Positions 51,768 through 60,968 of a stretch of DNA of 64,000 nucleotides are shown one piece after another; the stretch's first letter is position 1; the number at the start of each line of letters is the position of its first letter. The position numbers and the translations under genes were made by a program. A model generated the notes under the pieces. It saw nothing but the letters and a program-made list of their open reading frames with translations. It was not told where the DNA came from and did no database searches. Source of the DNA: Oceanospirillum sediminis (lineage in GTDB: Bacteria; Pseudomonadota; Gammaproteobacteria; Pseudomonadales; Halomonadaceae); NCBI RefSeq assembly GCF_014164585.1, contig NZ_JACJFM010000001.1:62001-126000 (forward strand). Reading direction: 5' to 3'.

Positions 51768-52157
51768 CACTATCTCCTTCTGGTTTAGTGCAGCCTGCTC
51801 CGATTTTCCTTTCTGATAACAAGGCGTTAGCGGCCCTGCTATCACGATTCGGCACTTCCTGAGAACCTCTGGAAGCCCCGGATTTCGTGGATTACCGGCG
51901 TTTCAGACCTCCACAGGACTAAAACTTTTACCATATGGTAAGAAAATACTCAAAGAAAAACCTGCGACTATTTCTGATGCAATTTCAAAGACAGTCACAG
52001 GTTCACATGAGCGTCACAATGCGATGAAAAAATGGGAAGCAATTAGCAGGCCAGCTCCTGGAAAGTGTATATTAGATTATCCGGGACTTCCCTGTTTTGC
52101 CTGTTAGGTTTATCGTTATAGCGTCTTAAAAAGTATAGAATTTTTAGTGGTCTGACT
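51768..52157. other. Divergent promoter region, amidohydrolase operon / RutR-like gene
   Basis: 390 bp between the two divergent genes. It holds the palindrome at 51927-51942 and AT-rich stretches suitable for promoters near 51940-51960 and 52120-52150. No gene was seen. Confidence 0.6.
51927..51942. promoter_or_regulatory. RutR-like operator upstream of the amidohydrolase operon
   Basis: TTTACCATATGGTAAG contains a perfect 14-bp palindrome (TTACCATATGGTAA, 51928-51941). The ACCA-nn-TGGT core is that of the E. coli RutR box TTGACCAnnTGGTCAA. It lies 160 bp before the amidohydrolase start. Confidence 0.7.
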
Positions 52158-52796
52158 GTGTCTGAAACTAAACGGAAAACGCGTAAAAAATCGGCTAACA
52201 GGGAACTGTTGGAAGCCAGAATTATCCGAGCTGCTGAGATCGTATTTGCGACTAAAGGCTTCAGTGGCTCCACTATGGATCGGATTGCTGAAACAGCAAA
52301 AATATCCAAACAAAATCTTATTTATTACTTTCCAAACAAGGACTTACTCTACAAAAGAGTACTGCAGGAAATTCTGGATATCTGGATGGAAAAATTATCC
52401 ATGCTGGAGTCACCCACGCAGAACCCTGAAGAAGTTATCCGACGGTATGTGCACGAAAAGCTACGCTTATCCCGGGAATATCCCAATAGTTCCAAAGTGT
52501 TTGCTCACGAAGTAATCAGCGGTGCACCGGTACTGAAAGCGCATCTGATCAGCCAGCTGAAGCCTCAGTTCGAACGGGATGTTGCTGTTGTAAATCAATG
52601 GGTTGAGCGAGGTCTGATCAAACCCGTCGATCCTCGTCACCTGTTCTTCACCATCTGGGCTGCCACCCAGACCTATGCCGATTTTTCGGTGCAAATGGAG
52701 ATCCTGCTCGATAAACCTCAACTGGACGATGACGATTTTGATGAGGCCGAAGCAGCCATCACCCAGATGGTGATGCGCGCTATTGGTGCCGATTAA
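52158..52796 (+). CDS. rutR: TetR-family regulator, RutR-like
   Basis: A 212-aa regulator starting at GTG. The N-terminal helix-turn-helix covers IIRAAEIVFATKGFSGSTMD and KISKQNLIYYFPNKDLLY. The C-terminal part follows RutR closely (VLQEILDIWMEKL, LRLSREYPNSSKVFAHEV, LFFTIWAATQTYADFSVQ). In E. coli RutR binds uracil and leaves its operator. Two matching boxes in this window lie upstream of the amidohydrolase operon and of cofG, so it probably represses both pyrimidine breakdown and F420 synthesis. Confidence 0.85.
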   Translation: MSETKRKTRKKSANRELLEARIIRAAEIVFATKGFSGSTMDRIAETAKISKQNLIYYFPNKDLLYKRVLQEILDIWMEKLSMLESPTQNPEEVIRRYVHEKLRLSREYPNSSKVFAHEVISGAPVLKAHLISQLKPQFERDVAVVNQWVERGLIKPVDPRHLFFTIWAATQTYADFSVQMEILLDKPQLDDDDFDEAEAAITQMVMRAIGAD

Positions 52797-52810
52797 AAAA
52801 ATTCTCCCCT

Positions 52811-52851
52811 GTTTTCTGCAGGGATTTTCTCTGCAGAAACGCCGTTTTTTT
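52811..52851 (+). terminator. Terminator of the rutR-like gene
   Basis: TTTCTGCAG/CTGCAGAAA stem of 9 bp with a 9-nt loop, followed by CGCCG and seven T residues. It separates the regulator from the F420 operon, so cofG needs its own promoter. Confidence 0.82.
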
Positions 52852-53024
52852 GCCCTGATTTTCAGCCACAAAATTCCTGTCCCGGCCCAGTAAAAAACCG
52901 GCTTCGTTGCCGGATGATTTCCAACTGCTCTGGCCTTCAAAAACCCGACACCTCACCAGAATGGCGCATCTCACGCACTAAAAAAAACCAGTTTACCCTC
53001 CAGAAATTTTCTGATATTTGTTTT

Positions 53025-53040
53025 TATACCATTTGGTAAA
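53025..53040. promoter_or_regulatory. RutR-like operator upstream of the F420 biosynthesis operon
   Basis: TATACCATTTGGTAAA has the same ACCA-nn-TGGT core as the box at 51927. It ends 35 bp before the cofG ATG, so a bound repressor would overlap or abut the core promoter. Confidence 0.7.
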
Positions 53041-53075
53041 ACTTTTTCTCAGACACCGGTTCAGGGGGTAAAACA

Positions 53076-54221
53076 ATGCTGAATATTCGGGAAGCAGAAA
53101 GTTATGGTCGGGCTACCGGGCCTGATTTATTTGCCCTTTGTGAACAGGCATCTGCCGTACGCGATGACCATTGGGGACACACCCTGACCTATTCCAGAAA
53201 AGTCTTTATTCCACTGACCAACATGTGCCGTGACCAGTGCGGTTACTGCACCTTTGTCAAAGCCCCTGACTCACCGGAAGCCGGTTATATGACACCGGGC
53301 CAGGTACTGGAAACCGCCCTTCAGGGTGAACAGGCCGGATGCAAAGAAGCTCTGTTCAGCCTGGGAGAACGCCCGGAACAGCGTCATGATCTGGCGCGCC
53401 AGTGGCTGGAAAAACTGGGTGCTCGCAGCACTCTGGATTATCTGCATGATCAGTGTCAGAACGTACTGGACAATACCCGGTTGCTGCCACACATCAACGC
53501 CGGAGCTCTGAGTAAAGAGGAGCTGAGACAGCTTAAACCTGTTGCGGCCAGCATGGGCATGATGCTGGAAAACATCACCCTGGATCTGCTGAAACAGGGC
53601 GGTGCTCACCACGGTTGTCCGGACAAAACACCAAAGCGTCGCCTGGCGACACTTGAGGCCGCAGGCCAGCTGGATATCGCCTTCACCACAGGATTGCTGA
53701 TCGGTATCGGTGAAAGCTGGCAGGATCGTATTGCCAGTCTGGCCGCTATTCGTGAGATCCATCAGCAATACGGTCATATCCAGGAAGTGATTATCCAGAA
53801 TTTCCGCGCAAAACCCGGTACGGCTATGGCCGGTACTCAGGAGCCGGATCTGGATGAGATGAAACGGACCCTGGCCGTAGCCCGTCTGATGCTGCCTGCT
53901 GAAATCAGTCTGCAGGCTCCGCCCAATCTGGAAGCCGGTTACGGCGCTTACATCAGTGCCGGACTCAATGACTGGGGCGGTATTTCGCCGGTAACCCGCG
54001 ACTTTATCAATCCGGAACGGGCCTGGCCCCAGATCAGTAGCCTGGACACTGCCTGTCAGGGTAAAGGCTTTGAGCTGGCCGAACGCCTGACCATCTATCC
54101 CCGTTATCAAAACAACCAACAGGATCAGCAGAGCCATCAGCATTATCTGTCTGCGGATCTTCAGCAGCGTGTCACACAACTCAATCAATCATTCTTTGAG
54201 CAAGGGAGGCTTGTCGCATGA
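53076..54221 (+). CDS. cofG: 7,8-didemethyl-8-hydroxy-5-deazariboflavin synthase subunit CofG
   Basis: Radical SAM enzyme that, with CofH, builds the deazaflavin chromophore Fo of coenzyme F420. The protein (381 aa) has the radical SAM motif CRDQCGYC at residues 51-58 within PLTNMCRDQCGYCTF. It is a separate CofG rather than the fused FbiC of actinobacteria. A GGGGG site precedes the ATG. It is the first gene of a six-gene overlapping operon. Confidence 0.93.
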   Translation: MLNIREAESYGRATGPDLFALCEQASAVRDDHWGHTLTYSRKVFIPLTNMCRDQCGYCTFVKAPDSPEAGYMTPGQVLETALQGEQAGCKEALFSLGERPEQRHDLARQWLEKLGARSTLDYLHDQCQNVLDNTRLLPHINAGALSKEELRQLKPVAASMGMMLENITLDLLKQGGAHHGCPDKTPKRRLATLEAAGQLDIAFTTGLLIGIGESWQDRIASLAAIREIHQQYGHIQEVIIQNFRAKPGTAMAGTQEPDLDEMKRTLAVARLMLPAEISLQAPPNLEAGYGAYISAGLNDWGGISPVTRDFINPERAWPQISSLDTACQGKGFELAERLTIYPRYQNNQQDQQSHQHYLSADLQQRVTQLNQSFFEQGRLVA

Positions 54222-55390
54222 ATGCCGCCTGTGAGAACACTTTATTCAGAGTAGAAATTCAGCAGCGCCTGAAAAAAGCGCTGAACCAGCAGGAGCTGAG
54301 CATAGAGGATGCCGTGCTGCTATTCAGTGCTCAGGGTGATGAGTTTGATGCCCTGCTGGATACGGCTAACAAAGTCCGACAGCAACGTTGTGGTGATCAG
54401 GCCAGTTACGTCATCACCCGCAACATCAACTTTACCAATGTCTGCTATATGGGCTGTCGCTTCTGTAACTTTGCCGTTGAAAAAGATGCCGGTAATGCCG
54501 AGTTTCTGTCACCGGAACAGGTGGCAGACCGGGCAGAAGAGGCCTGGTTACGGGGGGCTACAGAAGTCTGCATACAGGGTGGGCTACACCCGGATATCAC
54601 CGCCGATTACTATCGTAACCTGTTGATTGCCGTTAAAAAACGGGTGCCGGATATTCATATCCATGCCTTCTCTCCTTTTGAGATCTGGTATGGCTCCCGC
54701 AAAGCCCGTCAGAGCGCCGAAGAGTTTTTGCGGGACCTCAAATCTCTGGGTCTTGGATCCATGCCTGGTACTGCCGCTGAGATTCTGGATACTGAGGTTC
54801 GCAAACAGCTGACCAAAAATAAGCTGACCACTCAGGAGTGGGTACGCATTATTAAGGCGGCGCATTCCGTCGGTGTCAGAACAACAGCCACCATCATGTA
54901 TGGCCACGTAGATCAGCCCATTCACTGGGCAGAACACCTGGCGCTGTTACGGGAAATTCAGAAAGAAACCGGCGGTTTTACTGAGTTTGTACCTCTGGGT
55001 TTTATCCACTACGAAACCCGACTGTATAACGACAATCCGGATCAGGTACGCCCGGGCCCCACCGCAGAAGAACATTACAAGATGCACGCCATCGCCCGTC
55101 TGATGCTGCAGGGACATATCGATAATATTCAGGCCTCCTGGGTCAAGATGGGACCAGAAGTCGCCAGCTCAATGCTGCGCTCCGGTGCCAATGATCTGGG
55201 CGGCACTCTGATGAATGAAAGTATCTCCACCGCTGCTGGTGGCAATCACGGTCAGGAAGTGATGCCAGAAGATATGGTGGAGCGTATTCAGTCTGCCGGG
55301 CTGACTCCGATCCAGCGCAATACCCTGTACCAGCCTTTACAGATTCATGCAGCACCACAAACATCCGGACTGATTAAGGGGGCGGTATGA
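54218..55390 (+). CDS. cofH: 5-amino-6-(D-ribitylamino)uracil:L-tyrosine 4-hydroxyphenyl transferase CofH
   Basis: Radical SAM enzyme that joins a tyrosine-derived hydroxybenzyl group to the flavin precursor 5-amino-6-ribitylaminouracil, the first step of Fo formation. The protein (390 aa) has CYMGCRFC at residues 76-83 in TNVCYMGCRFCNF. The SAM-binding half is followed by the C-terminal family region HYKMHAIARLMLQGHIDNIQ and GANDLGGTLMNES. Its ATG overlaps the cofG stop by 4 bp. Confidence 0.94.
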   Translation: MNAACENTLFRVEIQQRLKKALNQQELSIEDAVLLFSAQGDEFDALLDTANKVRQQRCGDQASYVITRNINFTNVCYMGCRFCNFAVEKDAGNAEFLSPEQVADRAEEAWLRGATEVCIQGGLHPDITADYYRNLLIAVKKRVPDIHIHAFSPFEIWYGSRKARQSAEEFLRDLKSLGLGSMPGTAAEILDTEVRKQLTKNKLTTQEWVRIIKAAHSVGVRTTATIMYGHVDQPIHWAEHLALLREIQKETGGFTEFVPLGFIHYETRLYNDNPDQVRPGPTAEEHYKMHAIARLMLQGHIDNIQASWVKMGPEVASSMLRSGANDLGGTLMNESISTAAGGNHGQEVMPEDMVERIQSAGLTPIQRNTLYQPLQIHAAPQTSGLIKGAV

Positions 55391-56349
55391 CTCAGCGCAG
55401 AATTACCTTACTGGCGGGAGGTGTCGGTGGTGCTAAAGCAGCTGAAGGCCTGATGCACAGCCGTTATGGTCAGCACGCTACGGTCATCGGCAATACCGGA
55501 GATGACGACCGTTTTCATGGTCTGTGGGTCTCACCGGATCTGGATACTCTGGTGTATTCCCTGGCCGATCATATTGATCGCCAGAGAGGCTGGGGCCGAC
55601 AACACGAAAGCTACCAGACCCTGAATGAGCTGAAAGCCTATGGTGAAGACAGCTGGATGACTCTGGGCGATCTGGACTTTGCCACTCATATCTATCGGAC
55701 CAATCAGTTGAACCAGGGCAAAAGCCTGACCCAGGTGACCCGTAGCATCTGCCGTCGCTTTGATATCAGTATGCCTGTTTTACCGGCGACCAATGATGTG
55801 GTGCAGACCCGAATTCGCTTTAACAATCAATGGCACAGTTTTCAGGAATATTTTGTTCAGCATCGCTGCCAGCCTGAGATAGAAGCCATCGACTATCAGG
55901 GTATACGCCAGGCCCGTATCACCCCGGAAGCAGAAGCCGCCATCTCACGCAGTGACATTATTCTGCTCGCTCCCAGCAACCCGGTGGTCAGCCTGAATGT
56001 CATTCTGGCTATTCCCGGTGTGATGGATGCCATTCGCAACAGTCAGGCCTATGTGCTGGCAATCTCGCCTTTCATTGGCGGAAAAACCGTCAAAGGTCCG
56101 GCTGACAAAATGATGCATTTACTCAACGCCAGTAGTGACAGTCAGGGCGTAGCCAGTGTGTATCAGGGCCTGATAGATGGCCTGGTGATTGATAAACAGG
56201 ACAAAGATGACGCCCTGGCACTGCGCCAACAAGGGCTGGATGTCTGTGTCATGCCCACATTGATGTCGTCGCTGGATGACAAAATCAGAGTGATCGAAGA
56301 TGCGTTGGATTCAGCACTGGCCTGGTCCACCCAGAAGGAGGCCTGCTGA
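55387..56349 (+). CDS. cofD: Phospho-lactate (or analogue) transferase CofD
   Basis: Transfers the phospho-lactyl (or phosphoenolpyruvyl / phosphoglyceryl) group from its GDP-activated form to Fo. The protein (320 aa) has ITLLAGGVGGAKAAEGLMHS at the start, NTGDDDRFHGLWVSPDLDTL and ILLAPSNPVVSLNVILA. It overlaps cofH by 4 bp. Which three-carbon acid it uses is an open question for this organism. Confidence 0.93.
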   Translation: MTQRRITLLAGGVGGAKAAEGLMHSRYGQHATVIGNTGDDDRFHGLWVSPDLDTLVYSLADHIDRQRGWGRQHESYQTLNELKAYGEDSWMTLGDLDFATHIYRTNQLNQGKSLTQVTRSICRRFDISMPVLPATNDVVQTRIRFNNQWHSFQEYFVQHRCQPEIEAIDYQGIRQARITPEAEAAISRSDIILLAPSNPVVSLNVILAIPGVMDAIRNSQAYVLAISPFIGGKTVKGPADKMMHLLNASSDSQGVASVYQGLIDGLVIDKQDKDDALALRQQGLDVCVMPTLMSSLDDKIRVIEDALDSALAWSTQKEAC

Positions 56350-56969
56350 TGAGTATCTGTATTGTGGTTCCGATGAAATCTCCACACAGAGCGAAACAGA
56401 GGTTATCCCAGGACTTGTCTCCGGTGCAGCGTCAGGCACTGGCGATACAGCTGTTCCGCCATACCCTGAGTTTTTTACGCAGTTACTTTTCTGATCTGGA
56501 TACCCTGGTAGTCAGTGATTCAGAAGAAGTTCTGGCCACCGCGCGGGAATATAACTGCCTGACTCTGCAACAGGATGGACCCTCCGGGCTGAACCCTGCC
56601 GTTCAGGATGCCGCCCACTGGGTCAGTCAGCGGGATTACAACGGCATGCTGGTTCTGCCGGGTGATCTGGCCCTGCTGAATGTGGCAGATATTACTCAGT
56701 TGCTGAATGAAGCCAGCGCTCATGATGCCGTGCTGGCCATTGCTGACGATGGCGGCACCAATGCTCTGCTGGTGCAACCGGCCGATAGTCTGTGTTTCAG
56801 CTACGGCCACAACTCTGCGCTGAAGCATCAGCAGGAGTGTGTTCGCCGGGGCCTGAGTTTTAAAGCTCTGAACCTTCCCAGACTAGCGCTGGATATCGAT
56901 CAGTTAAAAGATCTGCAACAGGCAGAAGAGGCCAGCAGCGAAGCACTGCAGGGGTGGAACTATGCCTGA
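56349..56969 (+). CDS. cofC: 2-phospho-L-lactate (or analogue) guanylyltransferase CofC
   Basis: Activates the three-carbon phospho-acid with GTP for CofD. The protein (206 aa) is of the nucleotidyltransferase fold, starting SICIVVPMKSPHRAKQRLS. It has GPSGLNPAVQDAAHWV and the metal-binding VLPGDLALLNVADI. The ATG shares its first base with the cofD stop (TGATG). Confidence 0.92.
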   Translation: MSICIVVPMKSPHRAKQRLSQDLSPVQRQALAIQLFRHTLSFLRSYFSDLDTLVVSDSEEVLATAREYNCLTLQQDGPSGLNPAVQDAAHWVSQRDYNGMLVLPGDLALLNVADITQLLNEASAHDAVLAIADDGGTNALLVQPADSLCFSYGHNSALKHQQECVRRGLSFKALNLPRLALDIDQLKDLQQAEEASSEALQGWNYA

Positions 56970-57735
56970 AGCTATCGAGATGTTCCGGTTAGAAGGTCTG
57001 CCGGATTTTGCACCCGGTGATGACGTGGCAGATGCCATTATCACCCTGTTAGATGAACAGAAAAAAGCCCTGCAACAGGGTGATATCCTGGTGATTGCTC
57101 ACAAAGTGATCTCTAAAAGTGAAGGAGCGATCCGTTTTTTACAGGATGTTGAACCCGGACCGGATGCAATTGAACTGGCCCGGACAGTCAATAAAGACCC
57201 GCGCAAAGTACAGGTGGTACTGGATCAGTCTAATCGTATTGTCAGGGCGGTCAGCCACGCCGGTCATAAAGAAGGGGTACTGATCGCAGAGCACAAACTG
57301 GGGCACGTCTGCGCCAATGCCGCCGTAGATGAGTCCAATGCCGATCAGGAAGGCATGCTGATTACCCTGCCGGACGATCCGGACAGCAGTGCCCGACAGA
57401 TCGCAGACAAATTGAACCAGCATTATGGCATTACCACAGGCGTCGTAATTAGCGACACCTTTGGTCGCCCATGGCGCTTAGGACAAACCAATGTTGCCAT
57501 CGGCGTGGCCAGCATCCCCGCATTGATGGTGATGGAAGGGGAAACCGATGCCTATGGTCGCCCCCTCACCGTTACCGCTCCGGCATTTGCCGATGAACTG
57601 GCCGGAGCCTCAGGTTTGCTGATGGAAAAAAGCGCAGCAACCCCCGTCATTATTTTCCGAGGCCTGCACTGGACACCCTGTGACAGCAGCAGCCGTGATC
57701 TTATTCGTTCAGCCAAAGAGGATTTATTCCGATGA
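56962..57735 (+). CDS. cofE: Coenzyme F420-0:L-glutamate ligase CofE
   Basis: Adds gamma-linked glutamates to F420-0. The protein (257 aa) is a single-domain CofE, lacking the FMN-binding reductase domain fused in actinobacterial FbiB. Motifs are [30 protein letters not shown] and [20 protein letters not shown]. It overlaps cofC by 8 bp and the reductase gene by 4 bp. The absent FbiB domain matters for which precursor CofC/CofD use. Confidence 0.94.
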   Translation: MPEAIEMFRLEGLPDFAPGDDVADAIITLLDEQKKALQQGDILVIAHKVISKSEGAIRFLQDVEPGPDAIELARTVNKDPRKVQVVLDQSNRIVRAVSHAGHKEGVLIAEHKLGHVCANAAVDESNADQEGMLITLPDDPDSSARQIADKLNQHYGITTGVVISDTFGRPWRLGQTNVAIGVASIPALMVMEGETDAYGRPLTVTAPAFADELAGASGLLMEKSAATPVIIFRGLHWTPCDSSSRDLIRSAKEDLFR

Positions 57736-58397
57736 AAATCATTATTCTGGGCGGTACCGGCCCACAGGGAAAAGGTCTTGCCAAACGCTTTGCTAAAGCA
57801 GGACATGAGATTGTGATTGGTTCACGGGATGGTGAAAAAGCCCGCGAATGTGCCAGAGAGTTAAATGAACTGCTGGATCAGACATCCGTATCTGGCACCA
57901 GCCTGGAAGAAGCAACACAACAGGCTGATGAACTGGTCATTCTATCCGTACCTTACGCGGCACATGATGCCACGCTGGAGGCGATCAGGCCCCTGCTCAA
58001 CGGCAAAATTCTGGTGGATATCGTGGTGCCTCTGGCTCCGGGTAACCCTAAAGCGGTTGACATGCCAGAAGCAGGATCGGCCACAGAAGCCGCCCAGGCC
58101 CTGCTGGGTGATGAGGTCGCGGTTGTCGGTGCCTTACATAACGTATCCGCCGTCACACTGAATGATCTGGAACGCCCTCTGAACTGCGACATCCTGGTGT
58201 GTGGCAATGATCTGGCAGCCAAAAAGACCGTGATGGCATTGTGTGAATCCCTGGGCACCAAAGCCTATAACGCAGGGCTGGCCGAAAGCGCCCGCTGTAT
58301 TGAAGCTATTACTCCGATTCTGATCCGGCTGAATATCTCCAAAGAGGTGCCTTTCAGTCATGCCGGTATCCGAATTTGCCCGCCTGAGGGCCATTAA
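57732..58397 (+). CDS. npdG: F420-dependent NADP oxidoreductase
   Basis: Exchanges hydride between NADPH and F420, and here most likely makes F420H2. The protein (221 aa) has an N-terminal Rossmann NADP site [18 protein letters not shown] with IGSRDGEKA, then [10 protein letters not shown] and [13 protein letters not shown]. It ends the overlapping operon and supplies the means to reduce the cofactor for the luciferase-like enzyme downstream. Confidence 0.92.
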   Translation: MKIIILGGTGPQGKGLAKRFAKAGHEIVIGSRDGEKARECARELNELLDQTSVSGTSLEEATQQADELVILSVPYAAHDATLEAIRPLLNGKILVDIVVPLAPGNPKAVDMPEAGSATEAAQALLGDEVAVVGALHNVSAVTLNDLERPLNCDILVCGNDLAAKKTVMALCESLGTKAYNAGLAESARCIEAITPILIRLNISKEVPFSHAGIRICPPEGH

Positions 58398-58512
58398 CCC
58401 CACAACTCTCAATTATCAATAACGTTTGTTCTGTCTGAATATCACAACAGCCACTCATACGGTGTGCGCTTAGCCCCATGAGTGTTCAGCTAAAAATAAG
58501 AAGGAATACATT

Positions 58513-59517
58513 ATGGAATTTGGTATCACGTTTAAAGGTTTTGTCAGCCCGGAACGCGCTCGTGCACTGGTTCGTCAGGCAGAAAATGCCGGCTTTACAT
58601 ACTGCTGGTTCTACGACTCTCATATCCTGTGGCGGGAATCCTTTGTCGCTATGGCGATGTGCATGGAGCACACCAGCAAAATGCGCTTTGCGCCTTGTGT
58701 CACGAACCCGAATATCCGTGACTGGTCACTGGCGGCCAGCCTGTATGCCAGTCTGGCGCTGCAGAGTAATGGCCGTTTTGATATCGGTCTGGGCCGTGGT
58801 GATTCCTCGATGCGTGTGATGGGTAAAAAGCCTGCAACACTGGCCCGGGTAGCGGAATTTACTGAAAAAGTAAAAGCCATGGTCCGCGGCGAAGAAGTGA
58901 CTTATGAAGAGTGTGCTTCGCCAGTAAAATTCCCATGGGCTGATGGTTATGAGCTACCGGTATGGATCGGAGCTTACGGCCCGAAAGCGCTGAAAACGGC
59001 CGGTGAAACCGGTGATGGCGTTATTCTGCAGATTGCAGAACCGTCACTGGTGAAATGGTTTGCAGATCAGGCGATATCCGCCGGTCAGGAAGCTGGCAAG
59101 GATATGTCAGGTTATAAAGTTCAGGCCGCCGCTCCAGCGTATTTTGGTGATATGGATTACTGCATCGAGCAGACCCGCTGGTTCCCGGCGATGGTAGGCA
59201 ACCATGTGGCTGATATCGTTGAAAAATATGGCAGTGATTCCGGCCTGGTACCTCGCAGCCTGACTGATTACATTGAACAGCGTCGCGGTTATGATTACTC
59301 CAAACACGGTCAGAGCGATAACCCTTATCTGGACTTTATCAGCGATGATATCGTGAAGAGCTTCTGTGTACTGGGCAGCGTTGAAGATCATATCGCTAAG
59401 GTCAAGAACCTGGAAGAAGCCGGTGTTACTCAGTTCAATATCTATCTGGACAGCGGAGACGAAGAAGAGATTATCGCCAATTACGGTCGCTACATCATTC
59501 CTGAGTTCAGTAAGTAA
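58513..59517 (+). CDS. Luciferase-like (LLM) F420-dependent oxidoreductase
   Basis: A 334-aa TIM-barrel enzyme of the Mer/luciferase-like group. It starts MEFGITFKGFVSPERARALV and has MRFAPCVTNPNIRDWSLAAS, GRFDIGLGRGDSSMRVMGKK and LPVWIGAYGPKALKTAGETG. From memory it fits the TIGR03842 (CPS_4043) family, thought to be F420-dependent from its phylogenetic distribution. AAGGA lies 7-8 nt upstream; the 115-bp gap from npdG has no terminator. It is a candidate for the missing ring-reduction step of the neighbouring pyrimidine module. It is not RutA, which is a flavin-dependent LLM monooxygenase with a different context. Confidence 0.87.
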   Translation: MEFGITFKGFVSPERARALVRQAENAGFTYCWFYDSHILWRESFVAMAMCMEHTSKMRFAPCVTNPNIRDWSLAASLYASLALQSNGRFDIGLGRGDSSMRVMGKKPATLARVAEFTEKVKAMVRGEEVTYEECASPVKFPWADGYELPVWIGAYGPKALKTAGETGDGVILQIAEPSLVKWFADQAISAGQEAGKDMSGYKVQAAAPAYFGDMDYCIEQTRWFPAMVGNHVADIVEKYGSDSGLVPRSLTDYIEQRRGYDYSKHGQSDNPYLDFISDDIVKSFCVLGSVEDHIAKVKNLEEAGVTQFNIYLDSGDEEEIIANYGRYIIPEFSK

Positions 59518-59614
59518 TTATCAGAAACACATGCTCTGCACAGCTCGCCGTGATGCTCACTGTGCATTGCCATCGCGGGTTCATCTCATCCGAAATAGAG
59601 ATTGGTCAGTGATC

Positions 59615-59641
59615 AAAGGCCTGTTGATACAGGCCTTTTTT
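59615..59641 (+). terminator. Terminator after the F420 cluster
   Basis: AGGCCTG/CAGGCCT stem of 7 bp with a 6-nt loop, running into a T-tract. Confidence 0.88.
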
Positions 59642-59650
59642 ATGTCCTTG

Positions 59651-59692
59651 TTCCTTGTTCCTTGTTCCTTGTTCCTTGTTCCTTGTTCCTTG
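59651..59692. repeat. Heptanucleotide tandem repeat
   Basis: Six perfect copies of TTCCTTG follow a partial copy from 59644. The array lies between the F420 terminator and the end of the convergent AraC-family gene. Confidence 0.97.
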
Positions 59693-59730
59693 TAAGGGAT
59701 CTGAACATACACCGGATCAGCAGAACAGCG

Positions 59731-60711
59731 TCAATTCATCGATAAGCCCGAATCTTTAAACTGCTGACGATACTGTACCGGAGAGATACTCAGGGATTTT
59801 CTGAAGTGATGCCTCATAGTAATGGCGTTATCAAAACCGCTTAATTCAGCCACTTTTTCTACACTGTAACCTTCACTTTCCAGCAAACGTTTAGCTTTCT
59901 CCAGCCGTTGCTGAATCAGCCAGGCTTTAGGGCTCATATTAAAGCTGGAGCGAAACTTACGATCAAAAGTACGTCGGGACATACTGGCCCGGCCAGCCAG
60001 TTCATTGACATCAATCTCACTGTCCAGATGACTTAATGCCCAGTCAATGGATGCCGAGAACTGATTGGGTACTTCAAGGACCGGAGTTTCCACAAACTGA
60101 GACTGCCCGCCCATTCTGTGCGCAGATACCACCAGACGCCGGGCAACCTGGTTGGCCAGGTTATAGCCAAAATCCTGACGAATAATCTCCAGTCCCAGAT
60201 CAATACCCGACGCGCTGCCCGCCGAACAGCCGATCTGACCATCATAGATATACAACACATCATCGATATAACGGGTCTGAGGAAAACGTTGCTGAAACTG
60301 TTCGGCATAACGCCAGTGCGTGGTGGCATCTCTGCCTTCGAAGATCCCCAGCTCAGCCAGTAAAAACGCTCCGGAACAAAAGGAGATAATCCGTTTCTGG
60401 CAACGATAAAAACGCAGTACCGCCTCAGCCAGTGGTGCAGGAATATCTCTCATCCCTGCCGGCCAGCTGGGTACGATCAGCATATCGTAATCATCCAGAT
60501 CATCGACCAGGGTTGCCTGTAGCAGAAGACCCGTCGTGGTTTCAGACAGCTTCTGCTCAAAGCACACAACCTGACACTGATACCAGTGCTCAAACTCAGG
60601 CCGGGGTAAACCGAACAACTCAACGGCACAGGCCAGCTCAAACAACGCAACTCCGGGATAACTCAGTACGGCGACCCGGCACATTTCCGGGCTGTCATCT
60701 TTAGCAGTCAT
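59731..60711 (-). CDS. GlxA-family AraC-type transcriptional regulator
   Basis: A 326-aa regulator. A DJ-1/PfpI-like N-terminal domain (VAVLSYPGVALFELACAVEL, FCSGAFLLAELGIFEG) lacks proof of enzyme activity. The C-terminal AraC DNA-binding domain holds RASMSRRTFDRKFRSSFNMS and GFDNAITMRHHFRKSL. It is divergent from the rhodanese-acetyltransferase pair and is their likely regulator. Confidence 0.92.
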   Translation of the reverse strand: MTAKDDSPEMCRVAVLSYPGVALFELACAVELFGLPRPEFEHWYQCQVVCFEQKLSETTTGLLLQATLVDDLDDYDMLIVPSWPAGMRDIPAPLAEAVLRFYRCQKRIISFCSGAFLLAELGIFEGRDATTHWRYAEQFQQRFPQTRYIDDVLYIYDGQIGCSAGSASGIDLGLEIIRQDFGYNLANQVARRLVVSAHRMGGQSQFVETPVLEVPNQFSASIDWALSHLDSEIDVNELAGRASMSRRTFDRKFRSSFNMSPKAWLIQQRLEKAKRLLESEGYSVEKVAELSGFDNAITMRHHFRKSLSISPVQYRQQFKDSGLSMN

Positions 60712-60968
60712 GTTTAGCGGTCATATTTTTAATCATCATAAAAAGCCTTTCTGTAGTGTTTTAATCTTTTCTCACCCATTTTGGCTGAAAGTTATCGAAC
60801 TATGTCTTTCCAGCCAATCGTAGATTATCCGCGATCAGGACACAATGACTCTGACATTAACCAACACGCTCAGATGCGGGTTGTACCCAATGCAGGCTAT
60901 ATCAGACGCGATATAGCAAGCAGCTAAAGCCAGTATCAGTTAGCCGAAATAAAAGAAGGATAAAGATT

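Noticed and set aside
52898-52913. CCGGC/GCCGG hairpin with a minus-strand T-run, upstream of cofG
   Set aside because: No minus-strand gene exists that it could terminate; the 157-codon frame there is a shadow of the RutR-like gene.
58513-59517. RutA-type pyrimidine monooxygenase as identity of the LLM gene
   Set aside because: The rest of the rut operon is absent, the neighbours are F420 genes, and the motifs look closer to the F420-dependent LLM group.
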